From Rhizobium lusitanum (lineage in GTDB: Bacteria > Pseudomonadota > Alphaproteobacteria > Rhizobiales > Rhizobiaceae): 64,000 nt of DNA. Positions 43,495 through 52,248 of this stretch are shown here, piece after piece (within the stretch, counting starts at the first letter, position 1; the number at the start of each line of letters is the position of its first letter). A model generated the notes under the pieces. That model searched no databases and had not been told where the DNA came from. It saw nothing but the letters and a program-made list of their open reading frames with translations. A program made the translations under genes and the position numbers. Where the stretch lies: positions 930,001 to 994,000 of the forward strand of contig NZ_CP050308.1 in the NCBI RefSeq assembly GCF_014189535.1, written 5' to 3'.

Positions 43495-44261
43495 CGGGCG
43501 ATCTCCATCGGACGGTGACGCGGCCAGCGAACGACAGAGCGCTCGTCGTAGTGCCGCGAGAGGTCGATCTCGATCTCGCCACGGTGCACGAGCTGCATGA
43601 GGGCGGTGAAGTGGCGGTCAACTTCGTCGAGCGGCCGCGAGAAAACAGCCTCGCCGCCGCTACCGAGGGCTTGATAGACGGGGGCCGGCAGGTCCACGGC
43701 AGCACGGATGACGCCGATCGTCGAAGGAAGGCTGTTCCGGTAGATGACGTCCCGCACAGCTTCGAGCGCCATTTGATCATCTACGAAGCTGTGCTCGTAC
43801 TGCCGACGCAGGTTGGTCATCCTGGGTTCGATGCGGACCGACAGCTCGGAATGTACGGCGTAGCCACAACCGTGTTCCTCGGCGTAAATTTCCTTGAGGA
43901 CGCGCACCCTGTCGGCGAAACCGCGGCGCTCGTCCTGGATGGCGACAGGAACGTATTCGACAACGGTGACGTGGCCGTCATCCTCAAGCACGGCGACATC
44001 GGGAGACACCGACCTGACCTTCGAACGGCCCGAGAGGTCGTGCCAGACGGAGTACTCGAGTTTTGGCGGATAGACTGCGATCCGGACGACGCGCGGATCG
44101 GTTTCCAGATGGATCAAACCATCCATCATGAGGGGTAGTCTCGTTCTGACCCAGGATGTCCTCGCCTTGCGGGTGGGGAAGACGCCCGGGAGCGTCGGAT
44201 GACGGGCGCGATCCTTGATCTGGCGGCCCGGAACATAAGGTTCGTTGAAGATGTGCTTCAT
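43491..44261 (-). CDS. tnsA: TnsA-like protein, nuclease motif degenerate
   Basis: A 256-residue protein at the start of the operon. The order PKLEYSVWHD, SPDVAVLEDDGHVTVVEYVP, then RRGFADRVRVLKEIYAEEHG and IEPRMTNLRRQY, matches TnsA endonucleases, which cleave the 5' ends of Tn7-like elements. Asp88 of the PD motif is kept. The usual (D/E)xK is VEY-V-P here, with no Lys at 104, and the position of the first catalytic Glu seems to be Met (alignment by eye). It may therefore be inactive as a nuclease, act structurally, or be misaligned. GGAGATCCACC precedes the start. Confidence 0.65.
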   Translation of the reverse strand: MKHIFNEPYVPGRQIKDRARHPTLPGVFPTRKARTSWVRTRLPLMMDGLIHLETDPRVVRIAVYPPKLEYSVWHDLSGRSKVRSVSPDVAVLEDDGHVTVVEYVPVAIQDERRGFADRVRVLKEIYAEEHGCGYAVHSELSVRIEPRMTNLRRQYEHSFVDDQMALEAVRDVIYRNSLPSTIGVIRAAVDLPAPVYQALGSGGEAVFSRPLDEVDRHFTALMQLVHRGEIEIDLSRHYDERSVVRWPRHRPMEIAR

Positions 44262-44578
44262 GGTGGATCTCCATGGCTCCGCCGTTCGCTGGAACGGCGG
44301 TTCCCGCGGCTGGCAGCTTGTTTTCAGGGTTTGCTGTTTAGAGGCCGTGGCGACCCGGACGGTTGGATACCGAGCAGATCAACCTTGCGATCTCCTCGTC
44401 CACCGGGATCGGCATCAGGTCAGGAAGCGCGAGGAAGTCGATATCGTCGGCATCAATGAGGGTTGCGGACGAGAAAGCGTGTTTGGACAGATACATGGCG
44501 CAGTTTTCCCTTGGCCGCTCGCGAAGGCGGCGGCGTTGTTCAGAACGAAATGGAAGCGAAGCTCCGTCTGGTGCCGAC

Positions 44579-45481
44579 CTAGACGATCCGGAGCAGGGCG
44601 TAAGCGGTCAGGCGACGCCGCCTGCCTATTCGCCCAAGGTCCGTGAACCTGGTCGTGGTGGACACCGGGGCAATGGCTGCCCCGGCGTCCGACATCCGGC
44701 GTGCGGGTAAACACAGGTCGACCTCGACCATTAACGCTTCACGCGTCATATGGCAGATAAACCGGTTTTCCGTTTGATTTCCGGGCGGTACCCGACTACA
44801 TGTATGCCATGGCTTTTTACTCCATACGTGAGCCATTAGGCTGACGCCTGCTTCGAACAGGTCCAGCCGCCTCAAAGCGGGTCGCTCGCGAAAGCGGCCC
44901 GTTTCCGTTTCCAGCACTTGATCAAGGCCCTCAATAAGCCGCTCATCCATGCCGTTGACGATCATATAGGATGCAATCCCACGCATAGACAAGTCCCCGG
45001 AGACGCCCCGAGCGGGCATCAGAGCGGGCAGCAAATGGACCACCCACAACTCTGCCGCGTACGGCGGTTTTGGCGGAAATTTCGACCTTCCCCGGTCACG
45101 ATCCGGATAGTAAGGAAAATTCAAGAACTCGCACACTCCACTGAATTCCTTGATAAATTCAAGAACTCGCAAGGAAACTCCTTGCCTCGTCCCATTGAGT
45201 GTTTCATGCAACCTCAAACCAAGGATTCGAGCTTTTAATTCCTTGCACCGATGCACGATAAAAGGGTTCACAGATGTCGAACTGAATCCTTGCGGGACGA
45301 TCCGGGCGACCACATCGCGAACCCCATGACCTGCCCGGTACGCCGGAGTTTTCGGACTCAGATCAACCGCATCGAGATTGTTAGCAGGTGCGGATTTCGA
45401 GGCGCGCGACCATGCTGGACTGCGACATTCGGAATTCCTGCGGAGAGTCGTCTCCAATCCTTGTAAATGGGGTCGAACCAT
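44579..45481 (-). CDS. hypothetical protein upstream of the Tn7-like operon, doubtful
   Basis: An open frame of 300 residues from ATG 45481 (MVRPHLQGLETTLRRN), with no strong ribosome site (GAAA). It has an Arg/Leu-rich, partly natural composition (ELWVVHLLPALMPARG, RALRRLDLFEAG-type segments) and no recognised domain. The frame overlaps the repeats at 45118-45545, so part of its sequence (RVLEFIKEFSG, CEFLNF) is simply the repeat read in frame. It may be a real transposon gene or an accidental open frame in the transposon end. Confidence 0.35.
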   Translation of the reverse strand: MVRPHLQGLETTLRRNSECRSPAWSRASKSAPANNLDAVDLSPKTPAYRAGHGVRDVVARIVPQGFSSTSVNPFIVHRCKELKARILGLRLHETLNGTRQGVSLRVLEFIKEFSGVCEFLNFPYYPDRDRGRSKFPPKPPYAAELWVVHLLPALMPARGVSGDLSMRGIASYMIVNGMDERLIEGLDQVLETETGRFRERPALRRLDLFEAGVSLMAHVWSKKPWHTCSRVPPGNQTENRFICHMTREALMVEVDLCLPARRMSDAGAAIAPVSTTTRFTDLGRIGRRRRLTAYALLRIV

Positions 45482-45545
45482 TTCGATTTTCCTTTCTAGA
45501 CAAAGAATTCGCTGAAATTCCTTGGCCTTAATATTCAAGAACTCG
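45118..45545. repeat. degenerate short repeats beside the tnsA gene
   Basis: AATTCAAGAACTCGC occurs at 45118-45132 and 45157-45171, and ATTCAAGAACTCG again at 45532-45545. Related CAAGGAWTY-type boxes in both orientations (AATTCCTTG near 45144, 45238 and 45518; CAAGGATTCGAG near 45220; GAATCCTTG near 45285; AATCCTTG near 45456) fill the same 430 bases. Multiple short sites near the tnsA end are what TnsB binding sites of a Tn7-like end would look like, but neither a terminal dinucleotide nor a target duplication was found. Confidence 0.5.
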
Positions 45546-45832
45546 ATGCTTGTTTTTCGACGTTATTTCCTTGTGGCAGAGCGGCCGAAGTATTACCTCG
45601 TAATGACAGCACACTTGGCCAGACTGCAACCTATGCCGGTACCGACGCGAATGACGTCGCCGGGCGACGCCTGCCAACGCCTGGCAACGCGCCGGACGAC
45701 ACCGTAAAAAAATTTTCGAGTCTTCCGATATTTTTTTGCGGGGCGTCGCTTTTGGGGTCTTTCGCCCCCCAAAAGCCGCCCCCTCGCCGGCCAGTTTGCC
45801 CAGAACATCATCCTTCAACCTTGGAAATTCGG
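45546..45832. other. intergenic region with a strong inverted repeat
   Basis: Between the repeat field and the FtsH-like gene end. The inverted repeat GGGGC..GCTTTTGGGG / CCCCAAAAGC..GCCCC lies at 45740-45782. It has no T-tract on either side, so it is not a canonical terminator; AT-rich runs flank it at 45707-45737. No gene is supported here. Confidence 0.45.
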
Positions 45833-47791
45833 CTAGGACTTCCATGCACGTGTCTCCCCAGTCTGCCGTGTGTCCGCAGCCTCGACCGCCGCCCTGACAT
45901 CATCGGCCGTCAGAAACTTCTCCTTGAGAAGCCGGATGTGCATGTCCAAGAGCGCATTCCTGTTATCTTGGAGCAGCGATTTTGCCCTCTCGAATTGTGT
46001 TGTCAGTGTCGCATCTACCGCTTGCTGAAGACCCTTGCGCGTCGATCTCAGCGCCGCCAGTCGTTTTGGCGTGTCCGCGAGTTCGACGGCCAAGCTGCCG
46101 CCGAAGCCCCATTTAATCTCCATCATCGTGGCCAGCTCGGTTGCCTTGTTCAGGTCGGCATCGGGGTTGCCCGCCGCGCCGCTCCCGAAGTCTCTGAACA
46201 GGAGTTCTTCGGCGGCGATCCCCGCAAGCAAAACCGCGATCTTGTTCTGGAAGTAAGTCGAGGTCTTCCTCGTGAACATACGTTCCTGGAACAGAGCTCC
46301 GCCCACGAGTTGCGGCCCTCCTTCCACTCGAACCGTTTCGCTGATCGAAACAGAGATCAGGCTATCGGCTTCCACCAGAACGCCAACGATTGCGTGGCCG
46401 AGCTCATGTGCCGCCGTGAGCCGTTGCATAGCCATCGGAATTTTCAGGGTGGGTGGCATTGCATCTTTGACGTCGGCAAAGGTCAGGTCGCGGTCATGCC
46501 GACGGGCGCTGCGGCGCGCCTGCCGGACGCACTTCTCGATATCCGCGCCAGACCAGCCTTCCGCATCCGATGCCACGATCTTGACGTCCTCGTCGGACAG
46601 GCGTCCGCGCAGATAGTAACGGAAGATGCCCGCACGTGTATCCTCGTCGGGAAGCCCGATTTCGAAATGGCGCTCAAGGCGGCCGGCGCGCAGCAGGGCT
46701 GGGTCGATCAGATAAGGGTAGTTTGTCGCGCCGACGACGATCACGCCTTCCCTTGAATGTGCTCCGTCAAGGAGTTCGAGGACAGCGTTCACGACCTGGC
46801 GCTGATAGGAAGAATTGCCTCCAGCATCTTCCGTTCGGCTTCCGATGGAGTCGAATTCGTCGATCAGAAGCACGCAAGGGCGAACCGCTTCGGCGTCTGA
46901 GAAACTCCTTCTCATTGCCTTGAGCATGTCCCCGAGATGGCCTTCGGATTGCCATTGCGCCGCAGATGCACTCACGAAGGGGACGTCGCAGGTCTTCGCC
47001 AGCGCCGCAGCAAATGACGTCTTGCCCGATCCCGGCGGCCCCGAAAGAAGGACGCCGCGATCTGCGTCTTCCCAGGTAATCGACCCGTCGCGCCATGCCT
47101 TTAGGTCCTCGGCGAGTTCCAGTCCCCAGGCCTTTGCCTTGCCGTAGCCCGACAGGTCGTGCAATGTCGGTCCTGACGGCACACCCTTGGTGACGGCTGT
47201 ACTCGGCGGATAGAGGCGCATCCTCTTGATGATGTCGGCAATTGGACGTCCTTGACGGATTGCGAGCGCTGCGCGGATCGGCGGTTGGCTGGCGAGAAAC
47301 GCAGCGTCCGCGTCACTGATATTTCCGAACCCCATCCGCCATGCCGCGATGCGATGGTCGCCGACGGACGGAGCAGGTAGTTCCGCAACGACGTCTGCCG
47401 CCAGGCGGATTTCGTCTTTCAGGAGCTGCTTGTCGGCAATGATGATAATCGCGCGCTTTAGCTTCTTCAGGCGTCTGAACGATTCGAAGTCATCATGCAG
47501 ATCATTCTCGTCGGCCACCAGTACTGTATAGTTGTAGCCTTCCTTCGGTTTTACCCGAACCAAGTCGTCGAGGAGCCAAGACGCCGCTCGCCTATAAGAA
47601 TTGAGATCCCCGCCAGGCGGCACCACAAAGGCACCGACGAATGCCGATTTCTTCTTGAGGAAGGGGCGGATAAATCGCGACATTGCGATGACCGCCAGAT
47701 GAGTGGGCAGGGATAACGCATCACTCTCTTCTTCGCCGTAGGGGTCAAAATATTGCTTGGGGAGACTTCTATTATTCTTCTTGATCGTCAT
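45833..47791 (-). CDS. FtsH-like AAA+ protease without membrane anchor
   Basis: A 652-residue protein. Residues about 1-210 form an unknown N-terminal domain without FtsH-type transmembrane helices. An AAA+ module follows: Walker A SGPPGSGKTS at about 249-258, Walker B LLIDEFDSIG near 308, an arginine-finger-type RAGRLERHFEIGLPD. A zinc metallopeptidase M41 domain has His462-ELGH466 (HExxH) and a DADLNKATELA stretch with the third ligand, as in FtsH. It should be a soluble ATP-dependent protease. It is 41 bases downstream of a TnsA-like gene, on the same strand. The substrates are unknown; such proteins occur in mobile or defence loci. Confidence 0.75.
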   Translation of the reverse strand: MTIKKNNRSLPKQYFDPYGEEESDALSLPTHLAVIAMSRFIRPFLKKKSAFVGAFVVPPGGDLNSYRRAASWLLDDLVRVKPKEGYNYTVLVADENDLHDDFESFRRLKKLKRAIIIIADKQLLKDEIRLAADVVAELPAPSVGDHRIAAWRMGFGNISDADAAFLASQPPIRAALAIRQGRPIADIIKRMRLYPPSTAVTKGVPSGPTLHDLSGYGKAKAWGLELAEDLKAWRDGSITWEDADRGVLLSGPPGSGKTSFAAALAKTCDVPFVSASAAQWQSEGHLGDMLKAMRRSFSDAEAVRPCVLLIDEFDSIGSRTEDAGGNSSYQRQVVNAVLELLDGAHSREGVIVVGATNYPYLIDPALLRAGRLERHFEIGLPDEDTRAGIFRYYLRGRLSDEDVKIVASDAEGWSGADIEKCVRQARRSARRHDRDLTFADVKDAMPPTLKIPMAMQRLTAAHELGHAIVGVLVEADSLISVSISETVRVEGGPQLVGGALFQERMFTRKTSTYFQNKIAVLLAGIAAEELLFRDFGSGAAGNPDADLNKATELATMMEIKWGFGGSLAVELADTPKRLAALRSTRKGLQQAVDATLTTQFERAKSLLQDNRNALLDMHIRLLKEKFLTADDVRAAVEAADTRQTGETRAWKS

Positions 47792-47831
47792 GGTGACCTC
47801 AGTGCTCTGGATTATGGCGCGGGTGGAGAGT

Positions 47832-48443
47832 TCACGCGCGTATCCGTCGCACCAACGTCTCGGGGCCGATCAACGAGCGATCCAGATCGACTTCGATGAA
47901 GCCGTTCAGGATCATGACGGCCAGTCCCGCAACGGGCTTCGTTTCGGAAAACGCCGTCAGGCTTTCCGCAACAGTGAGCGTTCCGTTTTCTTCAAGACCG
48001 GAGAGCAGCCGCAGGCGATCGCCAAGCGACACTTCGTAATTGGCGTATCGGAGAAGGTCTTTCGCGTTTCGAAGTCTCTGCCCGCCATAGATTTCGTCTC
48101 TCCGAAGCTGCCGATAGGACATCCCCATTCTACGTGCCGATGCCTCCAGCAGGCCCACGTCGACATCCCTATCGGGCGCATCCACCAACTCCAGGCAGCC
48201 GTCGGTATCAAGGGTTTCGAAATCCGGAACGTGAGCCTGATCTCCATAAGGAAGCGAGAACGGCAGGCATTTCCAGCTGACGATCACCGGATCGAAATCG
48301 AAAATACAGGCGGCGTCGCGCGAGACCTGGGATCGGTAGATGGTGACCCCGTCACACTTGATTGTGCCGACCGGATAATAGGTTCGAATAGACGCGGTTT
48401 TTCTGCTGGCGCGCAATGTCAGCGCGCGGGACGCAATACCCAT
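47832..48443 (-). CDS. second TnsA-like protein with degenerate active site, partner of the FtsH-like protease
   Basis: A 203-residue protein from ATG 48443 (GAGGTG about 8 bases upstream); the frame extends to 48581 only with a GTG. SRDAACIFDFDPVIVSWKCL and SLPYGDQAHVPDFETLDTDG then LELVDAPD follow the order of TnsA-type PD-(D/E)xK proteins (...LERD...DFDP...PDF...DG...LVDVKP). Asp74 is retained, but the first catalytic Glu position is Ser and the (D/E)xK is DAP without Lys, so nuclease activity is doubtful. The C-terminus holds a helical part and GLAVMILNGFIEVDLDRSLI, a winged-helix-like end. Adjacent to the FtsH-like gene, so probably an adaptor or DNA-recognition partner. Assigned by eye. 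Confidence 0.5.
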   Translation of the reverse strand: MGIASRALTLRASRKTASIRTYYPVGTIKCDGVTIYRSQVSRDAACIFDFDPVIVSWKCLPFSLPYGDQAHVPDFETLDTDGCLELVDAPDRDVDVGLLEASARRMGMSYRQLRRDEIYGGQRLRNAKDLLRYANYEVSLGDRLRLLSGLEENGTLTVAESLTAFSETKPVAGLAVMILNGFIEVDLDRSLIGPETLVRRIRA

Positions 48444-48684
48444 AAGAGCACCTCGATAGCCATGGATGATCAGAACCGCCGACGGGCGGTTTTCGTGATC
48501 AACGTATTCGTATGAGGGCGCGGCGCTGTTCCATGAGGCGAACAAATAGAGAACAATACGTGCATAGTCAAGAGGACGCACGCGGCAAAGTTGAATTTTC
48601 GAGTTATGCCGTCAGAGCAACATCCAATTTGCGGCCGCTAGCGCCCTCATACATGCCACCCTTCAAGGTCTCCCGGTCTCTCAG

Positions 48685-49158
48685 TCAGGGAACAGCTAGC
48701 AATTCCACAGTTACATCAACGACATCGCTGACATCCCAGACAGCGTCCCTCGCCATGAACCGATAGCTGTTCGTGTGAGCGATATAGGATGACCCTTCTC
48801 TGATCCTGGCAGAGGGTATCAGTCCGGCCCTGGTAACTTTATAGTCGTCATCGAACAGGACAACGGCCAGAACATCGAAGCCGTCGAGATCCCGGATGGC
48901 AGAGAGCTGGCGAGACTTATTACGCTGATGGATGCGTCGGCCCTTGATCTGATATTTGATCCCAGCGAGATCGATAGCGTCATAACTCCTCGTGGAATTG
49001 CCTTGCTGTTTCCAGCCGAAAGCCGAGCAGAACAGGTATTCCGCCAAATCGCCGGTGGGATTATTCGCGCTCCGCAATATTTTCCGGTCGCGTAGCTCTT
49101 CCATGATCGCCGCGTGTATCGTCAGCAGCTCAGCCGTCGTCTTGCCTGTGAAATCCAT
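48685..49158 (-). CDS. DUF6998-like putative PD-(D/E)xK nuclease
   Basis: A 157-residue protein. The middle (TRSYDAIDLAGIKYQIKGRR) resembles the Asp...(Q/E)xK core of the restriction-endonuclease fold, and it matches the outline of DUF6998 proteins. The N-terminus (LLTIHAAIMEELRDRKILRS) is helical. Such small proteins are seen in defence and mobile loci, usually with a partner. A truncated copy of its 5' end lies at 56040-56131 on the same strand. GATCT precedes the start; no strong ribosome site. Confidence 0.6.
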   Translation of the reverse strand: MDFTGKTTAELLTIHAAIMEELRDRKILRSANNPTGDLAEYLFCSAFGWKQQGNSTRSYDAIDLAGIKYQIKGRRIHQRNKSRQLSAIRDLDGFDVLAVVLFDDDYKVTRAGLIPSARIREGSSYIAHTNSYRFMARDAVWDVSDVVDVTVELLAVP

Positions 49159-49377
49159 AGATCACTTCTTTTGCTATTCTATCGAAGGCAGCGCTTTCGG
49201 TCATGTTTCCTCCGCACGCTGTAATCGGCATCAGGGCAGATCGTCGGCTATGGTCGGACGACGTTCGGGGCTTTGCTCAATGCCCGATGGCATCGAATTC
49301 GCCGTCTTTGGTTGGGGCTTGCCGCACCCCTCACCAAAGTTAAAATACGCCGCCGACTACCCCGACTTCGGCGTCCA

Positions 49378-49719
49378 TCAAGATCCTTTGCGCTGTTGCA
49401 GGACAATGAATGCGGTATTTTGGATATTCTTCTGTTCGATGTTCTGTTGAAACCTAACATGCTGCTCATAGGTTAGCGGAGGCTCAAATGCGGCATCCAC
49501 GGCAACTTTCTGCCGATTGCACGAGGGCTGGACCGCGATAGCAACCGTCATCGGATCTGACTTACCATCATCAACTTCTTTCACCGCGGCGCGAATGCAT
49601 GCGATCCATTCCCTTGTAGCAGCCTCCTGCGCGCCCTTCGACTGGGCCGGATTAGAAGCAACACAGCCGACCAAGATGGCCACCGCAAGGGAGCCGATTA
49701 TGTAGATGATTGCGCGCAT
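49378..49719 (-). CDS. putative small lipoprotein
   Basis: A 113-residue protein with a lipoprotein leader MRAIIYIIGSLAVAILVGCV, where Cys19 would be lipidated. The mature part (SNPAQSKGAQEAATREWIAC) is hydrophilic and partly helical with a late KNIQNTAFIVLQQRK. The frame continues upstream to 49749, but ATG 49719 begins the leader. Function unknown; it may be a host or island gene. Confidence 0.55.
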   Translation of the reverse strand: MRAIIYIIGSLAVAILVGCVASNPAQSKGAQEAATREWIACIRAAVKEVDDGKSDPMTVAIAVQPSCNRQKVAVDAAFEPPLTYEQHVRFQQNIEQKNIQNTAFIVLQQRKGS

Positions 49720-49904
49720 ACCGTGGACCACCGATTGAGAAAGCATCACATTACAATCGCGCAGCTAGAAGTCCACCTCCTCCAGTATCATGGGGCGCTA
49801 CAAATAGCCCGATACCTATGCTTCCATGCCGTTCATATTGTATGCGAGTTCTCCAAACTACGCGTCACAATGGAAGCCGATGCAGTCTAGTCGTGTATGA
49901 GCAT

Positions 49905-51137
49905 TCAATTCACAGTCCCGAACATGGCCTGGACAAACTTGTCTTTCTCGGCCGACTGCTGCGGAGAGCTGCCTCTGGCAAAGGTGATCGTCCTCCACGC
50001 GTTCTTGCCAGACACGACAATGGTCACCTCGACCACGCTGTCCTTGAATTTCACAGAGTTTCCTGTGGCACGCAGGCCCGGCATGCTCTGGACCGTGATC
50101 GGCCGCCATTCTGAAGTTATGGTGACGCTGGACGCTAGTGCCTGCTTGATTGCCTCCGCATAGCTGAGAGCGTTTACCCCTACGGACGGATATTGTTCGT
50201 AGCCGAAAATGGCTTCGGCCAGCAGTTCGTTCGAAGCGAAGTAAAAGGCACGGCCACCGTTGGTCTCCATTTCTTTGGGTTGCCAGGTCTTGGCAATAAT
50301 CGCTGACCTATTAGTCACCGGATTAATCCAGGTCTGGGTGGTCGTCAGGTTGCGGCTAGCGTCTTCATCCGCGACCCTTAAGAAGATGTTGCCGCAGAAG
50401 ACGGCCAGCGCGATGACGACCGCCAAACCGAGTCTCAGTGTCGAGGGATTGGCGATGACGATCGGATTTCCTTCGTCATAGCTCGTCGAGTTACCTGATG
50501 AGAGGCGGCGGTACTGGTGGATTTGCGTAAAAAGCGCGACGAACGGGATGCCCAGACCGAGACCGGAAGCCCACACTTGGAACTCTCTTGTCAGGAAAAA
50601 CCCGACACGCTTACGACCAGTTGGGACGGACACGCGCACGCCAACGATGGCTTTGCCGATCGTTGAACCTGTCAGGATCATAGAGAGAGCGAGGAGCAGC
50701 GCGACGAATGGCAACATGAGTACGCCGAACAGACCGGAATTCATCGTGAGGAGTTGCAGGTAGATGTCGGGTGCGTAAATAGCGGTCGCAGTTCCAACAC
50801 CAAATCCCAACAGCGGGACGAGTATGAGATTGTCGATGAATCTCGCCCAGAAACGGGGCCATGGCCGCGACGTGATAACGCCCCCGGGTTTCGGTGAGAT
50901 AGGCTGAAACGCCGGAGGCGGCAGCCTCGGCGGGTTGACGGACGGCAGCGGCGGCGGCGGCGATACGAACGCCTTGGCAAGGTCGGGATGTTCCCCGGCG
51001 TGTTGCCAGTTATCCATTCCGTCGCGCCACACGTAGGTTTCTCTATCGATCTTTCCGCTCTTGATGAGTGAATGGAGTTCCTCGTCGCTGATGGGACCGT
51101 TTTGGTCCTGCCCTACGGCGTAATGCCAATCTGCCAT
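49905..51137 (-). CDS. GYF_2 and RDD domain membrane protein
   Basis: A 410-residue protein from ATG 51137. Residues about 2-50 are a GYF_2 domain (DWHYAVGQDQNGPISDEELH, ending VWRDGMDNWQHAGEH). A Pro-rich linker (PPPPLPSVNPPRLPPPAFQP) leads to an RDD-type membrane domain with several helices, starting RPWPRFWARFIDNLILVPLL and STIGKAIVGVRVSVPTGRKR. A soluble C-terminal domain of about 130 residues follows (RSAIIAKTWQPKEMETNGGR). It is a membrane sensor or channel-like protein of unknown function. Confidence 0.7.
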   Translation of the reverse strand: MADWHYAVGQDQNGPISDEELHSLIKSGKIDRETYVWRDGMDNWQHAGEHPDLAKAFVSPPPPLPSVNPPRLPPPAFQPISPKPGGVITSRPWPRFWARFIDNLILVPLLGFGVGTATAIYAPDIYLQLLTMNSGLFGVLMLPFVALLLALSMILTGSTIGKAIVGVRVSVPTGRKRVGFFLTREFQVWASGLGLGIPFVALFTQIHQYRRLSSGNSTSYDEGNPIVIANPSTLRLGLAVVIALAVFCGNIFLRVADEDASRNLTTTQTWINPVTNRSAIIAKTWQPKEMETNGGRAFYFASNELLAEAIFGYEQYPSVGVNALSYAEAIKQALASSVTITSEWRPITVQSMPGLRATGNSVKFKDSVVEVTIVVSGKNAWRTITFARGSSPQQSAEKDKFVQAMFGTVN

Positions 51138-51450
51138 GTTCTCGCCCCTGCACCCTCTGCTTAGACAACCAGCAAGAGTGCAGTGCGTCGTAAATTGCAA
51201 GTGGGTCCCGTTCTGGAAGCCAGAAGAGATCGATCATTCGATGCCGAAGCTTGCCTCGTCCCATCGAGCTTCTTTGATCCCACGCTTCGGAGTGGTCCGG
51301 TTTAGAGGGCTGACATCATTGCGGCGAAGATCACCAAATCATCATCCTGTACCCCAGAGGGTAGTTTCCCCCTCTGTTATGCGGATACTCGGTAACTGCC
51401 CATTCATACGCTCCCAAAAATGCAGTGATTCTACCAAGAGATGGGGCGAT

Positions 51451-52152
51451 ATGGTGTTTTGCAATGTATGTGGAAGTTCAAACCTAAGGGATTTCAACGG
51501 TCGACCGTCGGCGATCTGCGCGTCGTGCGGGGCGGTCGAACGCACCCGAATCCTGAAAACCATCCTCGATGCCACGGGTTGGATTCAGCCAGGTCAGCGG
51601 GTTATGCATCTCGCACCGGAATACGGCATCGGCCTATTCATCAAGAATATCGTCGGCAAGGGCTATGAGGCTTTCGACATCAGCCCGGAGCGATATCCTC
51701 CGGAACTCAATACCCGGCTCCTCGATCTGGTCACAGGTGCCGAAAAGCTGCCATCGCAGCACTACGATATCGTTCTGCATTCACACGTCATGGAACACCT
51801 TCCATGCAACGAAACCGCAGTGCTTTATCACCTGCACAGAAGTCTGAAGCCTGGTGGGAAGCATATTTTCTGCATTCCGATCCATGACGGGCACTACGAG
51901 AGCGACCTCGGAAATCTTTCAGGCGAAGAGCGGACCAGGCGGTTCCATCAGCACGATCACATCCGCCGTTTCGGTCTCGCCGACTTCCAGAACACCATCG
52001 GCATGATTTTCGATCTGAAACTCTTCGATCTCGAACGGCTTGTCGGTGCCACCCAACTGCGGTCAAACGCGATACCTGAGGAAGGATGGCGCGGCGTCTC
52101 CGGACATATGTACTACTTCGCCGAAAAGGACGACATCAAATTGAAAGAATAG
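51451..52152 (+). CDS. SAM-dependent methyltransferase with N-terminal zinc ribbon
   Basis: A 233-residue protein from ATG 51451. A CNVCGSSNLRDF...CASCG pair at the N-terminus is a zinc ribbon. The methyltransferase part has VMHLAPEYGIGLFIKNIVGK (motif I), YEAFDISPERYPPELNTRLL, and HYDIVLHSHVMEHLPCNETA (post-motif I with EHLP). Related proteins modify small molecules or glycans. The upstream open frame to 51136 is opposed by the RDD gene and is not part of it. No clear partner gene is seen. Confidence 0.65.
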   Translation: MVFCNVCGSSNLRDFNGRPSAICASCGAVERTRILKTILDATGWIQPGQRVMHLAPEYGIGLFIKNIVGKGYEAFDISPERYPPELNTRLLDLVTGAEKLPSQHYDIVLHSHVMEHLPCNETAVLYHLHRSLKPGGKHIFCIPIHDGHYESDLGNLSGEERTRRFHQHDHIRRFGLADFQNTIGMIFDLKLFDLERLVGATQLRSNAIPEEGWRGVSGHMYYFAEKDDIKLKE

Positions 52153-52248
52153 CGGTTCGGGAAACGATTTTCCCTCCGGGCATCTTAGGTCGCGGCGCAA
52201 ATGCCAATCGCTTCGTCGTCAACCCTGTCCTCCGAGACGTATCACATT

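Larger units (their letters stand above)
37961..44261 (-). mobile_element. Tn7-like transposition module with a fifth, PemK-like gene
   Basis: Five leftward genes with overlapping stops and starts: TnsA-like (43491-44261), TnsB-like (41101-43494), TnsC/TniB-like (40148-41104), TniQ (38659-40155) and a MazF/PemK-like gene (37961-38662). The ATGA overlaps at 43491-43494, 41101-41104 and 38659-38662 indicate one operon. The element ends have not been identified, so the limits given are those of the genes only. Confidence 0.75.

Noticed and set aside
45740..45782. Terminator of the FtsH-like gene
   Set aside because: Strong inverted repeat, but no T-tract follows it on the minus strand.
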